Below, piece after piece: positions 42,708 through 54,874 of a DNA stretch of 64,000 nucleotides. Numbering within the stretch: the first letter of the stretch is position 1; every line of letters starts with the position of its first letter. This stretch comes from Skeletonema marinoi (lineage: Eukaryota > Bacillariophyta > Thalassiosirophyceae > Thalassiosirales > Thalassiosiraceae): contig CM060489.1 in the NCBI GenBank assembly GCA_030544225.1, positions 1,259,368 to 1,323,367 of the forward strand, in the 5' to 3' direction. Under the pieces are notes generated by a model that searched no databases, had not been told where the DNA came from, and was given only the letters and a program-made list of their open reading frames with translations. Made by a program: the position numbers and the translations under genes.

Positions 42708-45700
42708 GAGACGGCCGCCAGCTCTACTCTCTAGCACCATATCGTATCTCACGCTGTGATACGACAATCAACTGCTGCTTGTCGTAAAATGTGGCATATG
42801 AACGTTGCCATGATAGTATAGAAGCATTGTTTTCACGGCTCAAGCATTGTTTGGTCGTTTTTATGGGCGTCGCTACAACGTCGTGGGTGACCTGATGAAA
42901 GGCAACTGAGACGGCCGCCCCAGCTCTACTCTCTAGCACCATATCGTATCTCACGCTGTTGAATTTTTACGAACAATCAACTGCCTTGTAATGTGGCATA
43001 TTCCATGAACGTTTTTTTGGCCATGATAGTATAGAAGCATTGTTTTCACGGCTCAAGCATTGTTTTTGGTCGTATAAGGGCGTCGCTACAAACGTCGTGG
43101 GTGACCTGATGAGGCAACGAGACGGCCGCCAGCTCTACTCTCTAGCACCATATCGTATCTCACGCTGTGAAAATACGACAATCAACTGCTTGTAATGTGG
43201 CTGTTAACGTTGAACGTGCCATGATATAGTATAGAAGCTCATTGTTTGTTTTCACGGCTCAAGCATTGTTTGGTCGTATGGCGTCGCTACAACGTCGTGG
43301 GTGACCTGATGAGGCACTGAGACGGCCGCCAGCTCTACTCTCTAGCACCATATCGTTTGATCTCACGCTGTGAATACGACAATCAACTGCTGTAATAGTG
43401 GCTTATGATGACGTTGGCCATGATAGTATAGAAGCAAAAAAAGGGGGGGGCAATATCTTTTTCACGGCTCAAGCATTGTTTTGGTCGTATGGGCGTCGCT
43501 ACTACGTCGTGGGTGACCTGATGAAGGCAACTGAGACGCCGCCAGCTCTACTCTCTCGCACCATATCCCCCCCGTATATCTCTCACGCTGGGGGGTGAAT
43601 ACGACAATCAACTGCTTGTAAAAATGTGGCATGATACGTTGGCCATGATAGTATAGAGAGCATTGTTTCACGGCTCAAGCATTGTTTTTTTGGTCGTTTT
43701 TTTATGGCGTCGCTACAACGTCGTGGGTGACCTGATGAGGCAACTGAGGACGGCCGCCAGCGTCTACTCTCTAGCACCATATCGTATCTCACGCTGTGAT
43801 ACGACAATCAACTGCTTGTAATGTGGCATGACACGTTGGCCATGATAAGTAATAGAAGCATTGTTTTCACAAAAAAAAACGGCTCAAGCATTGTTTGGTC
43901 GTTAATGGGCGTCGCTACAACCCATACGTCCGTGGGTGACCTGATGAGGCAACTGAGACGGCCGCCAGCTCTACTCCTCTAGCACCATATCGTATCTCAC
44001 GCTGTGGGAATACGACAATCAACTGCTTGTAATGTGGCATGACGTTGGCCATGATAGTATAGAAGCATTTACTAGTTTTCACGGCTCAAGCATTGTTTGG
44101 TCGTTATGGGCGTCGCTACAACGTCGTGGGTGACCTGATGAGGCAACTGAGACGGCCGCCAGCTCTACTCTCTAGCACCATAAATCGTATCGCACGCTGT
44201 GAATACGACAATCAACTGCTTGTAATGTGGCATGAACGTTGGCCATGATAGTATAGAAGCATTGTTTTTCACGGCTCAAGCATTGTTTGGTCGTATGGGC
44301 GTCGCTACAACGTCCCGTGGGTGACCTGATGAGGCAACTGAGACGGCCGCCAGCTCTACTCTCTAGCACCATATCGTATCTCACGCTGTGAATACGAACA
44401 ATCAACTGCTTGTAATGTGGCATGAAAAACCGTTTGGCCATGATAGTATAGAAGCATTGTTTTCAACGGCTCAAGCAATTGTTTGGTCGTATGGGCGTCG
44501 CTACAACGTCGTGGGTGACCTGATGAGGGACTGCAACTGAGACGGCCGCCAGCTCTACTCTCTAGCACCATATCGTATCTCACGCTGTGAATACGACAAT
44601 CAACTGCTTGTAATGTGGCATGAACGTTGGCCATGATAGTATAGAAGCATTGTTTTCACGGCTCAAAAAGGCATTGTTTGGTCGTATGGGCGTCGCTACA
44701 ACGTCGTGGGTGACCTGGATGAGGCAACTGAGACGGCCGCCAGGCTCTACTCTCTAGGCACCATATCGTATCTCACGCTGTGAATACGACAATCAACTGC
44801 TTGTAATGTGGCATGAACGTGGCCATGATAGTATAGAAGCATTGTGTTTTCACGGCTCAAGCATTGTTTGGTCGTATGGGCGTCGCTACAACGTCGTGGG
44901 TGACCTGATGAGGCAACTGAGACGGCCGCCAGCTCTACTCTCTAGCACCATATCGTATCTCACGCTGTGAATACGACAATCAACTGCTTGTAATGTGGCA
45001 TGAACGTTGGCCATGATAGTATAGAAGCATTGTTTTTCACGGCTCAAGCATTGTTTGGTCGTATGGGCGTCGCTACAAAACGTCGTGGGTGACCTGATGA
45101 GGCAACTGAGGTACGGCCGCCAGCTCTACTCTCTAGCACCATACTTAAAAGACATCGTATCTCACGCTGTGAATACGACAATCAAAACTGCTTGTAATGT
45201 GTGCATGAACGTTGGCCATGATAGTATAGAAGCATTGTTTTTTCACGGCTCAAGCATTGTTTTGGTCGTATGGGCGTCGCTACAACGTCGTGGGTGACCT
45301 GATGAGGCAACTGAGACGGCCGCCAGCTCCTACTCTCTAGCACCATATCTGTATCTCACGCTGTGAATACGACAATCAACTGCTTTGTAATGTGGCCATG
45401 AACGTTGGCCATGATAGTATAGAAGGGGGGAGCTTGTTTACACGGCTCAAGCATTGTTTTGGTCGTATGGCGTCATAATGCCTACAACGTCGGTGGGTGA
45501 CCCCCCCCCCCCCTGGGGGGGGGGGGGGGGGGGATGAAAAAAAAAAAAAGGCATGTGTGTGTGTGTGGACTGAGTACGGCCGCCAGCTCTACTCTCTTAG
45601 CACCATATCGTATCTCAAGTGTCGCTGTGAAAAGGGTACGACAATCAACTGCTTGTTAATGTGGCATGAACGTTGGCCATGATAGTATAGAAGCATTGTT

Positions 45701-46384
45701 TTCACGGCTCAAGCATTGTTTGGTCGTATGGCGTCGCTACACACGTCGTGGTTGACCTGATGAGGCAACTGAGACGGCCGCCAGCTCTACTCTCTAGCAC
45801 CATATCGTATCTCACGCTGTGAATACGACAATCCAACATGCTTTGTAATGTGGCATGAACGTTGGCCAATGATAGTTATAGAAGCATTGTTTTCACGGCT
45901 CAAGCATTGTTTTGGTCGTTTTGTCTATGGGGCGTCTCACCGCTACAACGTCGTGGGTGACCTGATGAGGCAACTGAGACGGCCGCCAGCTCTACTCTCT
46001 AGCACCATATCGTAATCTCACGCCTGTGAATACGACAATCAACTGCTTGTAATGTGGCATGAACGTTGGCCATGATAGTATAGAAGCATTGTTTTCCACG
46101 GCTCAAGCATTGTTTGGTCTGTATGGGCGTCGCTACAACGTCGTGGGGTGACCTGAATGAGGCCAACTGAGACGGCCGCCAGCTCTACTCTCTAGCACCA
46201 GGGGGAGCGAGAAAAAATCGTATCTCACGCTGTGAATACGACAATCAACTTTTTTTTTTGCTTTTTGTAATGTGGCATGAACGTTGTTTGCCATGATAGT
46301 ATAGAAGCATTGTTTTCACGGCTCAAGCATTGTTTGGTCGTATGGGCGTCGCTACAACGTCGTGGGTGACCTGATGAGGCAACT
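42708..46384. repeat. Disturbed central block of the satellite array
   Basis: About 18 units with a mean length of about 204 bp instead of 186. Differences are overwhelmingly short insertions, often homopolymer runs (a long c-run then g-run at about 45501-45533, t- and a-runs, a gt repeat), with few true substitutions. Both flanking blocks are almost error-free. This pattern fits uncorrected read sequence better than evolutionary decay. Confidence 0.75.
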
Positions 46385-49300
46385 GAGACGGCCGCCAGCT
46401 CTACTCTCTAGCACCATATCGTATCTCACGCTGTGAATACGACAATCAACTGCTTGTAATGTGGCATGAACGTTGGCCATGATAGTATAGAAGCATTGTT
46501 TTCACGGCTCAAGCATTGTTTGGTCGTATGGGCGTCGCTACAACGTCGTGGGTGACCTGATGAGGCAACTGAGACGGCCGCCAGCTCTACTCTCTAGCAC
46601 CATATCGTATCTCACGCTGTGAATACGACAATCAACTGCTTGTAATGTGGCATGAACGTTGGCCATGATAGTATAGAAGCATTGTTTTCACGGCTCAAGC
46701 ATTGTTTGGTCGTATGGGCGTCGCTACAACGTCGTGGGTGACCTGATGAGGCAACTGAGACGGCCGCCAGCTCTACTCTCTAGCACCATATCGTATCTCA
46801 CGCTGTGAATACGACAATCAACTGCTTGTAATGTGGCATGAACGTTGGCCATGATAGTATAGAAGCATTGTTTTCACGGCTCAAGCATTGTTTGGTCGTA
46901 TGGGCGTCGCTACAACGTCGTGGGTGACCTGATGAGGCAACTGAGACGGCCGCCAGCTCTACTCTCTAGCACCATATCGTATCTCACGCTGTGAATACGA
47001 CAATCAACTGCTTGTAATGTGGCATGAACGTTGGCCATGATAGTATAGAAGCATTGTTTTCACGGCTCAAGCATTGTTTGGTCGTATGGGCGTCGCTACA
47101 ACGTCGTGGGTGACCTGATGAGGCAACTGAGACGGCCGCCAGCTCTACTCTCTAGCACCATATCGTATCTCACGCTGTGAATACGACAATCAACTGCTTG
47201 TAATGTGGCATGAACGTTGGCCATGATAGTATAGAAGCATTGTTTTCACGGCTCAAGCATTGTTTGGTCGTATGGGCGTCGCTACAACGTCGTGGGTGAC
47301 CTGATGAGGCAACTGAGACGGCCGCCAGCTCTACTCTCTAGCACCATATCGTATCTCACGCTGTGAATACGACAATCAACTGCTTGTAATGTGGCATGAA
47401 CGTTGGCCATGATAGTATAGAAGCATTGTTTTCACGGCTCAAGCATTGTTTGGTCGTATGGGCGTCGCTACAACGTCGTGGGTGACCTGATGAGGCAACT
47501 GAGACGGCCGCCAGCTCTACTCTCTAGCACCATATCGTATCTCACGCTGTGAATACGACAATCAACTGCTTGTAATGTGGCATGAACGTTGGCCATGATA
47601 GTATAGAAGCATTGTTTTCACGGCTCAAGCATTGTTTGGTCGTATGGGCGTCGCTACAACGTCGTGGGTGACCTGATGAGGCAACTGAGACGGCCGCCAG
47701 CTCTACTCTCTAGCACCATATCGTATCTCACGCTGTGAATACGACAATCAACTGCTTGTAATGTGGCATGAACGTTGGCCATGATAGTATAGAAGCATTG
47801 TTTTCACGGCTCAAGCATTGTTTGGTCGTATGGGCGTCGCTACAACGTCGTGGGTGACCTGATGAGGCAACTGAGACGGCCGCCAGCTCTACTCTCTAGC
47901 ACCATATCGTATCTCACGCTGTGAATACGACAATCAACTGCTTGTAATGTGGCATGAACGTTGGCCATGATAGTATAGAAGCATTGTTTTCACGGCTCAA
48001 GCATTGTTTGGTCGTATGGGCGTCGCTACAACGTCGTGGGTGACCTGATGAGGCAACTGAGACGGCCGCCAGCTCTACTCTCTAGCACCATATCGTATCT
48101 CACGCTGTGAATACGACAATCAACTGCTTGTAATGTGGCATGAACGTTGGCCATGATAGTATAGAAGCATTGTTTTCACGGCTCAAGCATTGTTTGGTCG
48201 TATGGGCGTCGCTACAACGTCGTGGGTGACCTGATGAGGCAACTGAGACGGCCGCCAGCTCTACTCTCTAGCACCATATCGTATCTCACGCTGTGAATAC
48301 GACAATCAACTGCTTGTAATGTGGCATGAACGTTGGCCATGATAGTATAGAAGCATTGTTTTCACGGCTCAAGCATTGTTTGGTCGTATGGGCGTCGCTA
48401 CAACGTCGTGGGTGACCTGATGAGGCAACTGAGACGGCCGCCAGCTCTACTCTCTAGCACCATATCGTATCTCACGCTGTGAATACGACAATCAACTGCT
48501 TGTAATGTGGCATGAACGTTGGCCATGATAGTATAGAAGCATTGTTTTCACGGCTCAAGCATTGTTTGGTCGTATGGGCGTCGCTACAACGTCGTGGGTG
48601 ACCTGATGAGGCAACTGAGACGGCCGCCAGCTCTACTCTCTAGCACCATATCGTATCTCACGCTGTGAATACGACAATCAACTGCTTGTAATGTGGCATG
48701 AACGTTGGCCATGATAGTATAGAAGCATTGTTTTCACGGCTCAAGCATTGTTTGGTCGTATGGGCGTCGCTACAACGTCGTGGGTGACCTGATGAGGCAA
48801 CTGAGACGGCCGCCAGCTCTACTCTCTAGCACCATATCGTATCTCACGCTGTGAATACGACAATCAACTGCTTGTAATGTGGCATGAACGTTGGCCATGA
48901 TAGTATAGAAGCATTGTTTTCACGGCTCAAGCATTGTTTGGTCGTATGGGCGTCGCTACAACGTCGTGGGTGACCTGATGAGGCAACTGAGACGGCCGCC
49001 AGCTCTACTCTCTAGCACCATATCGTATCTCACGCTGTGAATACGACAATCAACTGCTTGTAATGTGGCATGAACGTTGGCCATGATAGTATAGAAGCAT
49101 TGTTTTCACGGCTCAAGCATTGTTTGGTCGTATGGGCGTCGCTACAACGTCGTGGGTGACCTGATGAGGCAACTGAGACGGCCGCCAGCTCTACTCTCTA
49201 GCACCATATCGTATCTCACGCTGTGAATACGACAATCAACTGCTTGTAATGTGGCATGAACGTTGGCCATGATAGTATAGAAGCATTGTTTTCACGGCTC

Positions 49301-50641
49301 AAGCATTGTTTGGTCGTATGGGCGTCGCTACAACGTCGTGGGTGACCTGATGAGGCAACTGAGACGGCCGCCAGCTCTACTCTCTAGCACCATATCGTAT
49401 CTCACGCTGTGAATACGACAATCAACTGCTTGTAATGTGGCATGAACGTTGGCCATGATAGTATAGAAGCATTGTTTTCACGGCTCAAGCATTGTTTGGT
49501 CGTATGGGCGTCGCTACAACGTCGTGGGTGACCTGATGAGGCAACTGAGACGGCCGCCAGCTCTACTCTCTAGCACCATATCGTATCTCACGCTGTGAAT
49601 ACGACAATCAACTGCTTGTAATGTGGCATGAACGTTGGCCATGATAGTATAGAAGCATTGTTTTCACGGCTCAAGCATTGTTTGGTCGTATGGGCGTCGC
49701 TACAACGTCGTGGGTGACCTGATGAGGCAACTGAGACGGCCGCCAGCTCTACTCTCTAGCACCATATCGTATCTCACGCTGTGAATACGACAATCAACTG
49801 CTTGTAATGTGGCATGAACGTTGGCCATGATAGTATAGAAGCATTGTTTTCACGGCTCAAGCATTGTTTGGTCGTATGGGCGTCGCTACAACGTCGTGGG
49901 TGACCTGATGAGGCAACTGAGACGGCCGCCAGCTCTACTCTCTAGCACCATATCGTATCTCACGCTGTGAATACGACAATCAACTGCTTGTAATGTGGCA
50001 TGAACGTTGGCCATGATAGTATAGAAGCATTGTTTTCACGGCTCAAGCATTGTTTGGTCGTATGGGCGTCGCTACAACGTCGTGGGTGACCTGATGAGGC
50101 AACTGAGACGGCCGCCAGCTCTACTCTCTAGCACCATATCGTATCTCACGCTGTGAATACGACAATCAACTGCTTGTAATGTGGCATGAACGTTGGCCAT
50201 GATAGTATAGAAGCATTGTTTTCACGGCTCAAGCATTGTTTGGTCGTATGGGCGTCGCTACAACGTCGTGGGTGACCTGATGAGGCAACTGAGACGGCCG
50301 CCAGCTCTACTCTCTAGCACCATATCGTATCTCACGCTGTGAATACGACAATCAACTGCTTGTAATGTGGCATGAACGTTGGCCATGATAGTATAGAAGC
50401 ATTGTTTTCACGGCTCAAGCATTGTTTGGTCGTATGGGCGTCGCTACAACGTCGTGGGTGACCTGATGAGGCAACTGAGACGGCCGCCAGCTCTACTCTC
50501 TAGCACCATATCGTATCTCACGCTGTGAATACGACAATCAACTGCTTGTAATGTGGCATGAACGTTGGCCATGATAGTATAGAAGCATTGTTTTCACGGC
50601 TCAAGCATTGTTTGGTCGTATGGGCGTCGCTACAACGTCGT

Positions 50642-53600
50642 GGGTGACCTGATGAGGCAACTGAGACGGCCGCCAGCTCTACTCTCTAGCACCATATCGT
50701 ATCTCACGCTGTGAATACGACAATCAACCTTGTAATGTGGCATGAACGTTGGCCATGATAGTATAGAAGCATTATTTTCACGGCTCAAGCATTGTTTGGT
50801 CGTATGGGCGTCGCTACAACGTCGTGGGTGACCTGATGAGGCAACTGAGACGGCCGCCAGCTCTACTCTCTAGCACCATATCGTATCTCACGCTGTGAAT
50901 ACGACAATCAACTGCTTGTAATGTGGCATGAACGTTGGCCATGATAGTATAGAAGCATTGTTTTCACGGCTCAAGCATTGTTTGGTCGTATGGGCGTCGC
51001 TACAACGTCGTGGGTGACCTGATGAGGCAACTGAGACGGCCGCCAGCTCTACTCTCTAGCACCATATCGTATCTCACGCTGTGAATACGACAATCAACTG
51101 CTTGTAATGTGGCATGAACGTTGGCCATGATAGTATAGAAGCATTGTTTTCACGGCTCAAGCATTGTTTGGTCGTATGGGCGTCGCTACAACGTCGTGGG
51201 TGACCTGATGAGGCAACTGAGACGGCCGCCAGCTCTACTCTCTAGCACCATATCGTATCTCACGCTGTGAATACGACAATCAACTGCTTGTAATGTGGCA
51301 TGAACGTTGGCCATGATAGTATAGAAGCATTGTTTTCACGGCTCAAGCATTGTTTGGTCGTATGGGCGTCGCTACAACGTCGTGGGTGACCTGATGAGGC
51401 AACTGAGACGGCCGCCAGCTCTACTCTCTAGCACCATATCGTATCTCACGCTGTGAATACGACAATCAACTGCTTGTAATGTGGCATGAACGTTGGCCAT
51501 GATAGTATAGAAGCATTGTTTTCACGGCTCAAGCATTGTTTGGTCGTATGGGCGTCGCTACAACGTCGTGGGTGACCTGATGAGGCAACTGAGACGGCCG
51601 CCAGCTCTACTCTCTAGCACCATATCGTATCTCACGCTGTGAATACGACAATCAACTGCTTGTAATGTGGCATGAACGTTGGCCATGATAGTATAGAAGC
51701 ATTGTTTTCACGGCTCAAGCATTGTTTGGTCGTATGGGCGTCGCTACAACGTCGTGGGTGACCTGATGAGGCAACTGAGACGGCCGCCAGCTCTACTCTC
51801 TAGCACCATATCGTATCTCACGCTGTGAATACGACAATCAACTGCTTGTAATGTGGCATGAACGTTGGCCATGATAGTATAGAAGCATTGTTTTCACGGC
51901 TCAAGCATTGTTTGGTCGTATGGGCGTCGCTACAACGTCGTGGGTGACCTGATGAGGCAACTGAGACGGCCGCCAGCTCTACTCTCTAGCACCATATCGT
52001 ATCTCACGCTGTGAATACGACAATCAACTGCTTGTAATGTGGCATGAACGTTGGCCATGATAGTATAGAAGCATTGTTTTCACGGCTCAAGCATTGTTTG
52101 GTCGTATGGGCGTCGCTACAACGTCGTGGGTGACCTGATGAGGCAACTGAGACGGCCGCCAGCTCTACTCTCTAGCACCATATCGTATCTCACGCTGTGA
52201 ATACGACAATCAACTGCTTGTAATGTGGCATGAACGTTGGCCATGATAGTATAGAAGCATTGTTTTCACGGCTCAAGCATTGTTTGGTCGTATGGGCGTC
52301 GCTACAACGTCGTGGGTGACCTGATGAGGCAACTGAGACGGCCGCCAGCTCTACTCTCTAGCACCATATCGTATCTCACGCTGTGAATACGACAATCAAC
52401 TGCTTGTAATGTGGCATGAACGTTGGCCATGATAGTATAGAAGCATTGTTTTCACGGCTCAAGCATTGTTTGGTCGTATGGGCGTCGCTACAACGTCGTG
52501 GGTGACCTGATGAGGCAACTGAGACGGCCGCCAGCTCTACTCTCTAGCACCATATCGTATCTCACGCTGTGAATACGACAATCAACTGCTTGTAATGTGG
52601 CATGAACGTTGGCCATGATAGTATAGAAGCATTGTTTTCACGGCTCAAGCATTGTTTGGTCGTATGGGCGTCGCTACAACGTCGTGGGTGACCTGATGAG
52701 GCAACTGAGACGGCCGCCAGCTCTACTCTCTAGCACCATATCGTATCTCACGCTGTGAATACGACAATCAACTGCTTGTAATGTGGCATGAACGTTGGCC
52801 ATGATAGTATAGAAGCATTGTTTTCACGGCTCAAGCATTGTTTGGTCGTATGGGCGTCGCTACAACGTCGTGGGTGACCTGATGAGGCAACTGAGACGGC
52901 CGCCAGCTCTACTCTCTAGCACCATATCGTATCTCACGCTGTGAATACGACAATCAACTGCTTGTAATGTGGCATGAACGTTGGCCATGATAGTATAGAA
53001 GCATTGTTTTCACGGCTCAAGCATTGTTTGGTCGTATGGGCGTCGCTACAACGTCGTGGGTGACCTGATGAGGCAACTGAGACGGCCGCCAGCTCTACTC
53101 TCTAGCACCATATCGTATCTCACGCTGTGAATACGACAATCAACTGCTTGTAATGTGGCATGAACGTTGGCCATGATAGTATAGAAGCATTGTTTTCACG
53201 GCTCAAGCATTGTTTGGTCGTATGGGCGTCGCTACAACGTCGTGGGTGACCTGATGAGGCAACTGAGACGGCCGCCAGCTCTACTCTCTAGCACCATATC
53301 GTATCTCACGCTGTGAATACGACAATCAACTGCTTGTAATGTGGCATGAACGTTGGCCATGATAGTATAGAAGCATTGTTTTCACGGCTCAAGCATTGTT
53401 TGGTCGTATGGGCGTCGCTACAACGTCGTGGGTGACCTGATGAGGCAACTGAGACGGCCGCCAGCTCTACTCTCTAGCACCATATCGTATCTCACGCTGT
53501 GAATACGACAATCAACTGCTTGTAATGTGGCATGAACGTTGGCCATGATAGTATAGAAGCATTGTTTTCACGGCTCAAGCATTGTTTGGTCGTATGGGCG

Positions 53601-53802
53601 TCGCTACAACGTCGTGGGTGACCTGATGAGGCAACTGAGACGGCCGCCAGCTCTACTCTCTAGCACCATATCGTATCTCACGCTGTGAATACGACAATCA
53701 ACTGCTTGTAATGTGGCATGAACGTTGGCCATGATAGTATAGAAGCATTGTTTTCACGGCTCAAGCATTGTTTGGTCGTATGGGCGTCGCTACAACGTCG
53801 TG
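50642..53802. repeat. 17-unit (3160-bp) duplicated block inside the satellite
   Basis: Two units share the same two changes: a 2-bp-shorter caatcaaccttg and attattttc in place of attgttttc. They sit at about 50721 and 53881, exactly 3160 bp apart, which is 16 units of 186 plus one of 184. Boundaries are arbitrary because the units between are uniform. It is either a higher-order repeat made by unequal exchange or a duplicated assembly segment. Confidence 0.7.
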
Positions 53803-54206
53803 GGTGACCTGATGAGGCAACTGAGACGGCCGCCAGCTCTACTCTCTAGCACCATATCGTATCTCACGCTGTGAATACGACAATCAACCTTGTAATGTGG
53901 CATGAACGTTGGCCATGATAGTATAGAAGCATTATTTTCACGGCTCAAGCATTGTTTGGTCGTATGGGCGTCGCTACAACGTCGTGGGTGACCTGATGAG
54001 GCAACTGAGACGGCCGCCAGCTCTACTCTCTAGCACCATATCGTATCTCACGCTGTGAATACGACAATCAACTGCTTGTAATGTGGCATGAACGTTGGCC
54101 ATGATAGTATAGAAGCATTGTTTTCACGGCTCAAGCATTGTTTGGTCGTATGGGCGTCGCTACAACGTCGTGGGTGACCTGATGAGGCAACTGAGACGGC
54201 CGCCAG

Positions 54207-54874
54207 ATTTACTTATCTTGGCCGATACACATATAAATATCATGATTATTGGTAATATCGTTCATAACATTGTAATTAAGCATATTGGTGTATTGCAAGC
54301 AGTTTTTTGATCTATTGACAGCTTTAGATACGATATGGTGCTAGTGTGTAGCTTTCGGCCATCCCATAGTGGACATCATCGGGTCACCTACGATACGAGT
54401 CTGTAGCATGGCCGATACACATATAAAGAGCATGATTAGTGGGAAGATATCCTTCCATACTATCGTAACCAAGCATAATGGGACACTGCAAGCTGCTCAT
54501 TGCTCCATTGGCAGCGTTAGATAGGATATGCTGTAGAGTGTTGCTCGCGGCCATCCCAGATTGGACCTCATCATGTCACCTACGAGGCTGTAGCATGGCC
54601 GACACACATATATAGCATGAGTAGGGGAATATATCCTTCTATACTATCGTAACCAATCATATTGAGCCACTGCAAGCTGTTGATTGCTACATTGGCAGCG
54701 TTAGATTCGATATGGTGCTAGAGACACATATAAAGAGAATGGGTAGTGATATAAGTTTTTTCGTTATGGTTTCATCGAGCTTTTATTATGCTGTTAGTGA
54801 TACACTCGGGTATTTTCCTTTCAGTAGCATGCGTTGGCTGCCCATCTGTTTGCCCTAAAGTTAGGCTCGATGAT
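54207..54874. other. Right flank of the satellite array
   Basis: 668 bp. The first about 550 bp are diverged satellite monomers (listed separately). The last about 100 bp lead into the 3' end of the spermidine-synthase-like gene. No gene was seen. Confidence 0.7.
54220..54755 (+). repeat. Diverged satellite monomers beyond the array, opposite orientation
   Basis: Two full and two partial monomers, with the landmark ttaga(t)(a/t)cgatatg at 54324, 54517 and 54701, so the period is about 184-193 bp. They align block for block with the reverse complement of the core 186-bp unit, and better with the single monomer at 35216-35412. Orientation is opposite to the core array. Confidence 0.8.

Larger units (their letters stand above)
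35998..54206. repeat. Satellite array: about 96 tandem copies of a 186-bp unit
   Basis: Counting units from gagacggccgcc, the first starts at 36001 and recurs every 186 bp; thirty consecutive units to 41580 keep exact period with almost no base changes. Six further units with small length changes reach 42707, then about 18 disturbed units (42708-46384), then 42 units (46385-54192) whose total, 7808 bp, equals 40 x 186 + 2 x 184. The unit is 49.5% G+C (92 of 186). All six reading frames close within the unit, so no long open frame exists despite 186 being a multiple of three. A unit near nucleosome-repeat length, strong homogeneity and diverged edge copies are classic for satellite DNA; centromeric, heterochromatic or other roles cannot be told from sequence. 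Neither transposon ends nor gene content were seen inside. Confidence 0.97.

Noticed and set aside
42708-46384. Central array block as an ancient satellite core
   Set aside because: Ageing would give mainly substitutions; here insertions and homopolymers dominate while the neighbouring units are nearly perfect.
36001-54206. Regular repeats as a CRISPR array or a repeat-protein gene
   Set aside because: The whole 186-bp unit repeats with no unique spacers, no cas genes are near, and the genome is eukaryotic. All frames close in every unit, so no repeat protein is encoded.
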